NCBI GenBank assembly: GCA_910584525.1
Contig: CAJUAT010000008.1
Coordinates: 1-19,365 of the forward strand
Length of the DNA: 19,365 bases
From: an uncultured Muribaculaceae bacterium
GTDB taxonomy: Bacteria > Bacteroidota > Bacteroidia > Bacteroidales > Muribaculaceae
Direction of reading: 5' to 3'
Shown: one piece after another, positions 7,577-14,681 of the stretch
How positions within the stretch are numbered: the stretch's first letter is position 1
How the letters are laid out: every line of letters starts with the position of its first letter
The notes under the pieces: model-generated
The model's database searches: none
Told to the model about the DNA's origin: nothing
The model's input: the letters and a program-made list of their open reading frames with translations, nothing else
Position numbers and translations under genes: made by a program

Positions 7577-8092
7577 TTATTCCTTGCTTTCCATGCTCAC
7601 AATTTCGTTGATGACATGCAACGGCATGTTGACAAGTCGAGCTATTGCGGCGTTGTCAAGTCCCTGTGATCTCATATTGGAGACAACCTGCCTATACACC
7701 TCCGCACGACCTTCCGCACGACCTTCCGCACGACCTTCCGCACGACCTTCCGCACGACCCTCCGCACGACCCTCATCAAGACCTTCCTCCCGAGCCGTGA
7801 GCATCTGGTTATTATAATCACGGTATGCTTTGAGTTCGCGTTCGTACTGTCGGCGTTCGGCTGCATTGAGATTCTCCACGCGACTTACCTCCTCTATCCT
7901 CCGGTATACGGCATTCATGTCCGTAAACGGCATTGTAACCAGCCTTTCCATATTCTTAAGCAAATAAATCCAACGTTCAAAATCATTCTCGCATTCCTCC
8001 GGCCTCTCCTTCGTAAATTCCGGAAGCTGTATATAGATTAAACGGAGCTTGTCGGAGAAGGGTTTTCCATTCTCCATGTCGGCCAACGTCAC
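7577..8092 (-). pseudogene. 5'-truncated PD-(D/E)XK nuclease family transposase (Rpn-like) remnant
   Basis: The reading frame corresponds to the C-terminal part of Rpn/PD-(D/E)XK nuclease family transposases: LADMENGKPFSDKLRL, then IQLPEF, then FERWIYLLKNME, then a helical tail of GRAE repeats and a short helical end. Full-length relatives have about 150 more N-terminal residues that hold the catalytic domain, and these are absent. The frame continues upstream of the GTG at 8092 for about 25 codons (including GNQPKLRTN, probably genuine) to a stop at 8168-8170, but no nuclease domain is found there and no good ATG starts the frame. I read it as a decayed gene rather than an active nuclease. 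Its own terminator follows. A functional short derivative is possible but less likely. Confidence 0.75.
7698..7769 (-). repeat. 12-bp tandem repeats coding for EGRA tetrapeptides
   Basis: Six consecutive 12-bp units (plus-strand form CCTTCCGCACGA, with one or two base variants) encode GRAE repeats in the nuclease remnant. Such repeats are frequent in the tail of this protein family. The near identity of the units suggests recent copy-number change by strand slippage, and every change keeps the frame. Confidence 0.85.
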
Positions 8093-8286
8093 ATTGGTAC
8101 GCAGCTTCGGCTGATTTCCACCATAGCTTCTAAAACAGCAACTGAAAAATATAAATACCCCTTTCGCCTATAAAGATAATGATTTGACAGCGCAATTCAA
8201 AATTCCCGTCAAGATAATTTACAATTTACAACTGGGGTGCGGTCCTGATGAACCGCACCCCGAGGCATTGATTTCATTAAAAGGCT
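8093..8286. other. Intergenic stretch with truncation scar and AT-rich repeat
   Basis: This contains the few codons that extend the nuclease remnant, its likely truncation point somewhere between about 8100 and 8165, an AT-rich segment with a duplicated AATTTACA unit at 8217-8230, and the DUF5606 terminator hairpin at 8234-8261. I see no further gene, RNA gene or terminal inverted repeat of an insertion sequence. Confidence 0.5.
8234..8261 (-). terminator. Terminator-like hairpin after DUF5606 gene
   Basis: A perfect 10-bp GC-rich stem (8234-8243 with 8252-8261, GGGGTGCGGT) with an 8-nt loop, 25 bp after the stop codon of the DUF5606 gene. On the minus strand it is followed by AGTTGTAAATTGTAAATT, AT-rich but without a continuous U-run. 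It probably ends the nusB-yajC-ybbR-coaE-DUF5606 transcript. Confidence 0.7.
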
Positions 8287-8724
8287 TTATTTATTGTCGG
8301 CGCTCTCTTTCGTGTCGGCCTCTTTCTCCTCTTCTTTTTTCTCGGTGAAGCGGGTCATGCCGTCGCCGATGAGGATGTTGTACCATTTGAAGAGCTTCTT
8401 GATGTCGCTGTCGCGTACACGGTCGCGGTCATAGTCGCTCACCACATCGCCGAATGTAGCGTGCAGCTTCTTGGAGTCCATGCCGTTGACATCTATCTCC
8501 TTACCGCCGAAATGGCTGTAGAGCTTGTCGAGAATCTCGCCCAGGGGCGTGTCGCCGCTTTCGGTGTACATGGCGATATCGCCCAGCGAAACCACCTTGT
8601 CGCGGGCATGTACCGGCATACGATGCTTGTCCTCCACATTCTCCACTATCAACGTGCCGCGTCCCTGACTCAGTATCTTGTAGAGTCCCGGCTTTCCCGT
8701 TATCGATATTATTTCCTTAAGCAT
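8287..8724 (-). CDS. DUF5606 family protein
   Basis: A 145-residue protein of a Bacteroidetes-restricted family whose function I do not know. The N-terminus (MLKEIISITGKPGLYKIL, then LIVENVED) forms a compact domain of the family type. The centre (LGEILDKLYSHFGG, DSKKLHATFGDVV) is likely helical, and the last 20 residues are a charged Lys/Glu tail (KKEEEKEADTKE). There is no signal peptide or membrane segment, so it is probably cytoplasmic. It follows coaE with a 1-bp gap, so translation is likely coupled, and it is the last gene before a terminator hairpin. Confidence 0.85.
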   Translation of the reverse strand: MLKEIISITGKPGLYKILSQGRGTLIVENVEDKHRMPVHARDKVVSLGDIAMYTESGDTPLGEILDKLYSHFGGKEIDVNGMDSKKLHATFGDVVSDYDRDRVRDSDIKKLFKWYNILIGDGMTRFTEKKEEEKEADTKESADNK

Positions 8725-8725
8725 T

Positions 8726-9325
8726 TTATTTAGTACTTATTTTATTTTCTTTCTTTTGCGCCAGCTCCACCTCCCTTAGAAGGGAATGGAGGCCGTCGTT
8801 GACTATATTATGTATTGTTACGTTCCGGCGTGCTGAATGCGTTTCCTCACCTCTCTGCACCCCTATTCTGTCGGCGGCCTGCGCGGCATCCATTCCTGAA
8901 CGGGTCATAATCCTTCTTATGCGCAGATCCTCGGGGGCTGTCACCTCCCAGACATCGTTGCACATCTGCCAGAGTCCCGAACTGAAGAGTATGGCCGACT
9001 CCACAAACACCCTCTCCCCACTGCGGGCAGCTATCCATGCGGCCAGGTGCTCTCTGACACGTCCGTGTACCATGCTGTCGAGCCATGCACGCTCCGCCGC
9101 ATCGGCGAATACTATCGCCGCAACCTTGGCACGGTCCATCTCTCCGCCGGCATAGATATCCATCGCGGGCCAACGATTCTCCATGGCCTCGCGTATCTCA
9201 CGGCTCGATGCCATGATGCCCCGGGCTTCCATGTCGCAGTCGTAGACATCATAGCCACGCAGCCGCAGCAGCCGCGACACCACGCTCTTACCGCTTCCTA
9301 TTCCTCCGCAGATACCCGTGACCAT
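8726..9325 (-). CDS. coaE: Dephospho-CoA kinase
   Basis: Catalyses the last step of coenzyme A synthesis, ATP-dependent phosphorylation of the 3'-hydroxyl of dephospho-CoA, in the cytosol. The P-loop GGIGSGKS lies at residues 7-14, followed by the family's YDVYDCDMEAR (the Asp pair near residue 31 matches the catalytic aspartate region) and a lid segment containing RIRRIMTRSGMDAAQAADRI. The length of 199 residues is normal. I chose the ATG at 9323-9325, whose last base overlaps the TGA of the YbbR-like gene (TGATG) and fits translational coupling. A GTG one codon earlier is possible but less likely. CoaBC, which makes earlier CoA intermediates, is encoded in the neighbouring upstream operon. 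Confidence 0.95.
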   Translation of the reverse strand: MVTGICGGIGSGKSVVSRLLRLRGYDVYDCDMEARGIMASSREIREAMENRWPAMDIYAGGEMDRAKVAAIVFADAAERAWLDSMVHGRVREHLAAWIAARSGERVFVESAILFSSGLWQMCNDVWEVTAPEDLRIRRIMTRSGMDAAQAADRIGVQRGEETHSARRNVTIHNIVNDGLHSLLREVELAQKKENKISTK

Positions 9326-10305
9326 CACCTGTTTCTCCTTACCAGAGTATATTCCACGCTGTCGCTCTTGACCTCCGGATTCACGATAAACGGCGGATAC
9401 GACGTTATCGTCAACGGAAGTCGGTTCCCCTTGTATATGTGCGTATCCTTGTAGTCTACCGTAACCGTCAGCGGTATGTCGCCGTCGGAGAATTTGCTCA
9501 TCGGTATATAGTACGACACCGGCACGGTGTTGGGGAAAAGCAGAAGCTGTTCGCCCGACGGCACACCGCGTGTCTCCACCTTCACGAGACCCTCCTTATG
9601 TACCAGAGGCTCCACATTTATGCGCACCTTGACAGTGTCGGGCACAATTTTTATACCGTTGATAGGCTGTATATGGGCCGTCACCTCCGTGGTCTGGCTG
9701 AGTCCCCGGATGTTGAGGGGCTTCGTCCGTACCCTGTTCACGGTATCCTTCTCATTGCCGAAGGAATATATGAGCACACCGCTTGTGAGGGGCACCGGCG
9801 TACCGGCTATCACATTTCCCGACGAAGCCTCGGCATGTATCTTCACCTCCACAGGCACCCGTTTGCCCGGTTCTTCGGTATAGAGGAGCCGCAGAGAGTC
9901 GATGGAGGTGGATACTATCTGTACGCTCGAGCCGAACGATGACTTCAGCTCGGCTGTAAGGTCGCTCTTCGACAGGCGCAGCACGCCCGAGTTGCTGTAA
10001 TCGCGGAAATTGACGTCAATCACCGGATTCTTGATCACGCCCGAGCGAAGGATGTTGGTCCCTTTGTCGCGCACGGTGACATGGATGTCGGAAGGCCTGT
10101 TGGAAATGAACACCACACTGTCAGGCACATTCTCGAAATTAAGCCGCACACGGAAAGTCTGGGTCACACTGTCGTTGAGTTTCAGTATGAACCAGAAAAG
10201 CGTGGCCACAAACACGAATATGAGGAACATCACCACACCATGAAAGTGTGATGAAGTCCTCAGTCTGTGCCACTGTTCCTTCCAGGATCTTCTCCTGACC
10301 GCCAT
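9325..10305 (-). CDS. YbbR-like domain protein, single-pass membrane protein
   Basis: 326 residues. A basic N-terminus (MAVRRRSWKEQW) precedes one transmembrane helix at about residues 24-44 (VVMFLIFVFVATLFWFIL), and the rest is predicted to lie outside the cytoplasm as repeated beta-rich YbbR-like modules (for example DIHVTVRDKG, VPVEVKIHAEA, VKVRINVEPL, IPLTVTVDYKD). The biochemical role in Bacteroidetes is unknown. In Firmicutes a YbbR-domain protein (CdaR) regulates a cyclic-di-AMP cyclase, but no cyclase gene is adjacent here, so that role should not be transferred. It begins 18 bp after yajC and its stop overlaps the coaE start. Confidence 0.85.
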   Translation of the reverse strand: MAVRRRSWKEQWHRLRTSSHFHGVVMFLIFVFVATLFWFILKLNDSVTQTFRVRLNFENVPDSVVFISNRPSDIHVTVRDKGTNILRSGVIKNPVIDVNFRDYSNSGVLRLSKSDLTAELKSSFGSSVQIVSTSIDSLRLLYTEEPGKRVPVEVKIHAEASSGNVIAGTPVPLTSGVLIYSFGNEKDTVNRVRTKPLNIRGLSQTTEVTAHIQPINGIKIVPDTVKVRINVEPLVHKEGLVKVETRGVPSGEQLLLFPNTVPVSYYIPMSKFSDGDIPLTVTVDYKDTHIYKGNRLPLTITSYPPFIVNPEVKSDSVEYTLVRRNR

Positions 10306-10323
10306 GACGGGAACCGGAACAGG

Positions 10324-10635
10324 TTATTTCTTCTCGGCGGGAGCTTCCGCAACGGGGAACACCGAAGTCTTGTCAACCTTGATGCTGGTGTTGGGAGCCA
10401 CCTCCATGATGATGGTATCCTCCTTGATTTCGCGGATTCTGCCATGGATGCCCCCGGCGGTAACCACTCTGTCGCCATTCTTCATGGCATCGCGCTGACG
10501 CTTGATTTCCTTCTGCTTCTTGTTCTGAGGACGTATCATCAGGAAATAGAAGATGGCAATCATGGCCACTATCATCAGGATTCCGCTCAGACCGTTGCCG
10601 CCGGCGGCTGTGTCCAATAAAATCATGTCTAACAT
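10324..10635 (-). CDS. yajC: Preprotein translocase subunit YajC
   Basis: A 103-residue small inner-membrane protein that associates with SecDF in the Sec translocon. A single transmembrane helix at about 15-35 (LSGILMIVAMIAIFYFLMI) is followed by the hallmark RPQNKKQKE and the cytoplasmic core GDRVVTAGGIHGRI, then a short Ala/Glu/Lys tail. The start at 10633-10635 gives MLDMILLDT; an internal ATG three codons on is an alternative. It lies 73 bp downstream of nusB, across an 18-bp tandem repeat, with no promoter visible, so it is probably read through from nusB. Confidence 0.95.
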   Translation of the reverse strand: MLDMILLDTAAGGNGLSGILMIVAMIAIFYFLMIRPQNKKQKEIKRQRDAMKNGDRVVTAGGIHGRIREIKEDTIIMEVAPNTSIKVDKTSVFPVAEAPAEKK

Positions 10636-10645
10636 AGTTTATGTT

Positions 10646-10681
10646 TCTTATGTGATGGATGTATCTTATGTGATGGATGTG
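10646..10681. repeat. 18-bp tandem repeat in the nusB-yajC gap
   Basis: Two copies of an 18-bp unit (TCTTATGTGATGGATGTA, last base varying) lie at 10646-10663 and 10664-10681, followed by a diverged third (starting TCGGATGTGACG) to about 10699. This fills half of the 73-bp gap between nusB and yajC. It has no hairpin or promoter look and is probably slippage-generated spacer sequence. Confidence 0.75.
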
Positions 10682-10708
10682 TCGGATGTGACGTGAGTAT
10701 TGTGGGTT

Positions 10709-12109
10709 TTAATCCAGAGGCTTTAAAAGCACGCCTTCATCCTCCAGGCGCATCAGTATGCAGGAGAGGAGTCCGTTGATGAACTGTCCGCTGCATGCGC
10801 TGCTGTACGACTTGGCAATCTCTATGTACTCGTTGAACGATACCGAGGCGGGTATCTGCGGGAAGTTGAGAATCTCAGCCAGCGCGGTGTAAATCACCAC
10901 CACGTCCATGAAGGCAAGGCGTTCCATCTCCCATTCGCTACCCTGCACCGCGTCGTGAACCCATTCCGAATATCTCTCCTTGTCGCGGAATACATACCGC
11001 ATGAGCTTGCCGCCGAACCGGGCATCCTCGTCGTCCTTGTACTTCTCGAGAATCGGGTTGGGTTTCCCCTCTTCAAGACGGCGGAACGTCTTCTGCACGA
11101 AGGTAGCCATTATGTCGAGGTCGTCGTTCCAGAATACCGACTTTTCCTCCAGAGCCTCCAGGAATGAGGGATTCACCATGATCACCCTGCGGAAAAGCTC
11201 GCGCCACAGCTCGGAATCCTCATGGATATCGGCATACGGCGACTCCATATACCTCGCGTAGCTCTCCGACTGGAGCACAGCCTTCAGCAGACTCTCCACC
11301 AACAGCGGATCCTCCTGAAGCCAGTTGATCTTGTTTTTCTCTATGAATGCGGTGAATGTCTCGTCGCGACGCAAAGCCTCTATCACCTCGTTCTCCACAA
11401 ACTTAAGGTTGGGATTGAGGTCCTCCGAAGTCTTGAGATACTTGTGTCGGTTGGCGTCGAGCTTGCGTTTCTGAAGGTCGGTGATATCCACTGCGAGAGC
11501 CAGAAGCCGGAAATAGAGTTCGCGAGCCATATCGAGACTCTTCTCGAGAGTCTTCAGACCATCGGCAACATCATCCTGCGAGGTGCTGAAATTCGAGAGC
11601 GTATCGTTCACCATACCCTGCATCCTCTCAAGGCCTTTCAGGGAGTAACCCTCCACATTCTGGGCATATTCCATGACGTCGGGGCTGGTCATGACTATCT
11701 GGTTGAAAGCCTCGCGCCACATATTGTCTTCGGCACCGGGCAATCCCTTGTCGAGGTCCTTGACGTAATTCTTGAAGATTGCCGATTCAAGCAACTTGTC
11801 GGAGAGACCCTGAATATCCACCCGGAAAAGTCTGTTGGCCATAAGACGCCGGCATGCACTCGCTATACGGTCGTCTTTCCTTATACGTTCTATGAACCGG
11901 GTGTTGACAGGCGCTCCCTTCCGGCGGGGTCCGATGCTTTCCGACAGCATGACAAGAAGTGCCAACATCTCTATATATACACCGTAAGCATAACGCTTCT
12001 CTTTCGTCGGCGATACCGGCGGCTCTTCAAGCGTGAACTTCTTCTCTACCAATAGATAGGAGTACAGAATCTGTACTACCTTGATGCGTATCAGAACTCT
12101 ATTAATCAT
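10709..12109 (-). CDS. nusB: Transcription antitermination factor NusB, long form with internal duplication
   Basis: 466 residues from the ATG at 12107-12109 (MINRVLIRIKVVQILYSYL, the Bacteroidetes NusB start). NusB binds the boxA RNA with S10/NusE in rRNA antitermination. The C-terminal part, about 362-460, carries the recognisable NusB signature (ERLAFMDVVVIYTALAEIL, then SVSFNEYIEIAKSYSS, then GQFINGLL). The classical protein is about 140 residues and the Bacteroides form, as I recall, about 310. Here residues 35-177 and 187-345 appear to be two copies of the same unit: TKEKRYAYG..LALLV with TLEKSLDMA..LALAV, FIERIRKDD with VIEALRRDE, MWREAFNQIVMTSPD with LWRELFRRVIMVNPS. It has its own promoter inside the 3' end of rlmB and leads the yajC operon. 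Confidence 0.9.
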   Translation of the reverse strand: MINRVLIRIKVVQILYSYLLVEKKFTLEEPPVSPTKEKRYAYGVYIEMLALLVMLSESIGPRRKGAPVNTRFIERIRKDDRIASACRRLMANRLFRVDIQGLSDKLLESAIFKNYVKDLDKGLPGAEDNMWREAFNQIVMTSPDVMEYAQNVEGYSLKGLERMQGMVNDTLSNFSTSQDDVADGLKTLEKSLDMARELYFRLLALAVDITDLQKRKLDANRHKYLKTSEDLNPNLKFVENEVIEALRRDETFTAFIEKNKINWLQEDPLLVESLLKAVLQSESYARYMESPYADIHEDSELWRELFRRVIMVNPSFLEALEEKSVFWNDDLDIMATFVQKTFRRLEEGKPNPILEKYKDDEDARFGGKLMRYVFRDKERYSEWVHDAVQGSEWEMERLAFMDVVVIYTALAEILNFPQIPASVSFNEYIEIAKSYSSACSGQFINGLLSCILMRLEDEGVLLKPLD

Positions 12110-12153
12110 CTGTAGTGTTTTATCAGGAGTCCTCCGGCTCCCCAATACGGACA

Positions 12154-12185
12154 CAAAGTTACATCAAATCCGTGAGGTATGCAAA
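12154..12185 (-). promoter_or_regulatory. Promoter of the nusB-yajC-ybbR-coaE-DUF5606 operon
   Basis: On the minus strand, TTTG (12185-12182), a 20-nt spacer and TAACTTTG (12161-12154) match the Bacteroidetes primary sigma consensus TTTG-N19-21-TAnnTTTG exactly. The -33 box lies inside the last codons of rlmB and the -7 box just after its stop codon. Transcription would start near 12147 and give a leader of about 38 nt before the nusB ATG. It lets the downstream operon be transcribed independently of the dnaN operon. Confidence 0.8.
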
Positions 12186-12925
12186 TCGGGGAGGTCTCTC
12201 TGCCGGCGCACCTCATACATAAGAATGCCGGCGGCCACCGACACATTGAGCGACCCTATATGTCCGGCAAGGGGTATTGCGGCGAGTTCGTCGCACTGTC
12301 GGAGCACCTCGTCGCTGATACCATGCTCCTCGTTGCCCATCACCACGGCCACCGGCACCGTATAGTCTATCTCCGTATAGTTCACGGCACCCTTTTCGGT
12401 GGCGCCCACCACCTTTACGCCGCATTCCTTGAGATAGCGCACGGCTGCAAGCATCTCTTTCTCGCGGCATACAGGCACGTAGAGAAGTCCGCCCGCCGAT
12501 GTCTTCATGGCATCCGGGGTCACCGACGCCGAGTTGCGTTCCGGTATCACTATGCCGTCAACGCCGGCACAATCGGCCGTACGGCCTATGGCCCCGAAAT
12601 TGCGCGTGTCGGTAATGCAGTCCAGACACACCATGAACGGTATCTTGCCCTCCTCGTACAATCCCGGCATCAACGTGTCGAGCCGATGATATCGCACCGG
12701 TGAGACCACCGCTATCACACCCTGATGATTCTTCATCGTGATACGGTTGAGTTTCTCCAGCGGCACCCGCTGTACCGGTATGTCGTACTCCCGGGCCTTT
12801 GTCACTATCTCGCGGGCGGCATCGCCGCCCATCTCCTTGCGGAGCAGTATCTTGTCGATACTCTTGCCGAGATCCAGCGCCTCGACCACAGCCCGCGTCC
12901 CGAATATATAATCTCCTTTATTCAT
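12164..12925 (-). CDS. rlmB: 23S rRNA (guanosine-2'-O-)-methyltransferase RlmB (SpoU/TrmH family)
   Basis: A SPOUT methyltransferase that uses S-adenosylmethionine for 2'-O-methylation of a guanosine in 23S rRNA. An N-terminal substrate-binding domain (about 1-80: DYIFGTRAVVEAL, ILLRKEM, HQGVIAVVSP) is followed by the trefoil-knot domain with motif 1 DTRNFGAIGRTADCAGVDG (catalytic Arg region), motif 2 VMGNEEHGIS and motif 3 IPLAGHIGSLNVSVAAGILMYE. The length is 253 residues. I chose the ATG at 12923-12925, which overlaps the recN stop by 8 bp (ATGAATAA); a TTG three codons upstream is less likely. TrmH-type tRNA methylation is an alternative specificity, but the domain order favours RlmB. Confidence 0.92.
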   Translation of the reverse strand: MNKGDYIFGTRAVVEALDLGKSIDKILLRKEMGGDAAREIVTKAREYDIPVQRVPLEKLNRITMKNHQGVIAVVSPVRYHRLDTLMPGLYEEGKIPFMVCLDCITDTRNFGAIGRTADCAGVDGIVIPERNSASVTPDAMKTSAGGLLYVPVCREKEMLAAVRYLKECGVKVVGATEKGAVNYTEIDYTVPVAVVMGNEEHGISDEVLRQCDELAAIPLAGHIGSLNVSVAAGILMYEVRRQRDLPDLHTSRI

Positions 12926-14630
12926 CTTTTCCAATATTGTTAGCGGCCATACCGATGAGCATACGAGCGTTCTGGAGGGCGGCGTCGGTGACCTCGCTTC
13001 CTGAAATCATGGCAGCGATCTCGCGCACCCTTTCCTCGCCGTGAAGCTCCTCCACATATGTTACCGTCCTGTCGTCGACATCGCGCTTGTACACCTTGAA
13101 ATGTCCCGCGCCCTGTGCCGCCACCTGCGGCAGATGGGTGATTGCCATGACCTGCATATGGCCTCCCATGTCATGCATCATCCTGCCCATACGCTCGGCT
13201 ATCTCCCCCGACACTCCCGTGTCCACCTCGTCGAAGATAATGGTAGGCATACTCATCCGCTCGGCCATCACCGCCTTTATGCTCAGCATCAGGCGTGAAA
13301 TCTCGCCGCCCGACGCAGTGTCGCCTACCGGACGCAAATCTCCCTGACGGTTGAAACAGCTCATGAACTCCACATGGTCGCGGCCTGTGGCACCCAATTT
13401 CCCCCGCTCCAACCTGATCTCGAACCTCAGATTGGGAAGTCCCAGCATACCGGCGGTGTCCGATATGCGTTGCGTAAGAATGGCGGCTCCCTTCTCGCGG
13501 CTCTCCGTAAGTCTGTCGGCAAGCCTTTTGAGGGTGTCGGCCTCCTTGCGGGCCTCTTCCTCGAGACCGTGCAGGTCGTCGCCACCATATGCAATCTCGG
13601 CAAGCTGGCCGCGAAGACGCTCATGCACATCCACAAGCTCATCGGCATCGCCAACCTTGAAGCGCTTCACTGCCTCGTAATATGCCGTCATCCGCTGCGA
13701 CAGCTTCTCCAACGCCGCCGGATCCGTGTCTACCGTAGAATTGATGTCCTCCACTGTGTCGGCTATATCCTCAAGCTCCGCCTGGATGAACTGCAGCCGA
13801 CCCGGTATGTCGGAATCGCGTGCGTCCTCTCCGAACAGCCCCATGTCGAGCCTGTCGATTATTCCTTTGCTCTCGGCTATCCTGTCGAGAATGCTTCCTT
13901 CGCCATTTCCCAAGAGCGCCGACAGCCGGCTGAGATGCTCCTTGATCTCATCGGCGTCGGAAAGCATCTCGTATCTCTTCTCTATCGCCGCGAGTTCGCC
14001 GCGGCGGGGCTTCAGCCTGTCAAGCTGCTCGCACTGAAAACGCAGAAACTCTTCGTTCTCCCTGTTGCGCGCTATTCCGCGGCGTATGCCGTCGATGCGC
14101 CGCTTCAGCGTTGCAAACCGCCGGAACGACTCGCGGTATTCACGATATATCTCCTCGTTGTCGGCGAAGATGTCGGTAATTCTCAGCTGCTCGGCATTGT
14201 CGGCGAGTCCGGCGTTGGAATGCTGCGAATGTATGTATATCAGCCTGGGGCCTATCTCGGCAAGCGTGGCCAGCGTCACGGGGGTGTCGTTGATGAATAC
14301 CCTCGACCTTCCTTCGCTTATTTCCCGGCGGATGGTGATTTCGTTATGCGGAGCGCCAGCCTCGTCGCGGCTCTCCATCCATTCTATGCCCTTGGCTTCA
14401 AAGATGTCGCGCATGGATATGTCCACATCCTCGAAGAGAGCCTCCACACGCGACTTGCGCCCCATGGCCACCCGCGAGTCGGCACGCCCTCCGGCAAGAA
14501 GCGACAATGCCCCAAGCATGATGCTCTTGCCAGAACCTGTCTCCCCGGTGATGACCGTAAAGCCACGACCGAACTCCAGGTCCAGACTCTCTATCAACGC
14601 ATAATTCCTTATTCCAAGCCGCCTAAGCAT
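12918..14630 (-). CDS. recN: DNA repair protein RecN
   Basis: A 570-residue SMC-like ATPase involved in double-strand break repair. The Walker A motif GETGSGKS lies at residues 29-36, right after the family start (MLRRLGIRNYALIESLDLEF). The ABC signature TASGGEISR and Walker B IIFDEVDTGVSGEIA lie in the C-terminal third. The central region, about 150-380, is charged and heptad-like (coiled coil). The last part, MAITHLPQVAAQGAGHFKVYK, is characteristic of RecN. The gene lies 51 bp after the DUF4835 gene across a heptamer repeat, and its stop overlaps rlmB by 8 bp. SOS control cannot be judged from the sequence. Confidence 0.96.
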   Translation of the reverse strand: MLRRLGIRNYALIESLDLEFGRGFTVITGETGSGKSIMLGALSLLAGGRADSRVAMGRKSRVEALFEDVDISMRDIFEAKGIEWMESRDEAGAPHNEITIRREISEGRSRVFINDTPVTLATLAEIGPRLIYIHSQHSNAGLADNAEQLRITDIFADNEEIYREYRESFRRFATLKRRIDGIRRGIARNRENEEFLRFQCEQLDRLKPRRGELAAIEKRYEMLSDADEIKEHLSRLSALLGNGEGSILDRIAESKGIIDRLDMGLFGEDARDSDIPGRLQFIQAELEDIADTVEDINSTVDTDPAALEKLSQRMTAYYEAVKRFKVGDADELVDVHERLRGQLAEIAYGGDDLHGLEEEARKEADTLKRLADRLTESREKGAAILTQRISDTAGMLGLPNLRFEIRLERGKLGATGRDHVEFMSCFNRQGDLRPVGDTASGGEISRLMLSIKAVMAERMSMPTIIFDEVDTGVSGEIAERMGRMMHDMGGHMQVMAITHLPQVAAQGAGHFKVYKRDVDDRTVTYVEELHGEERVREIAAMISGSEVTDAALQNARMLIGMAANNIGKDE

Positions 14631-14653
14631 CTATATTCTCTTATTACTTATGT

Positions 14654-14674
14654 CTTCTGACTTCTGACTTCTGA
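14654..14674. repeat. Heptamer tandem repeat between DUF4835 and recN
   Basis: Three perfect copies of CTTCTGA lie in a 51-bp gap inside the operon. Related CTCTGACTTA and CTTCTGACTTA strings occur in the exonuclease-dnaN gap (about 17621-17652), so the motif recurs in non-coding gaps of this operon. No function is evident. Confidence 0.8.
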
Positions 14675-14681
14675 CCTAAAC

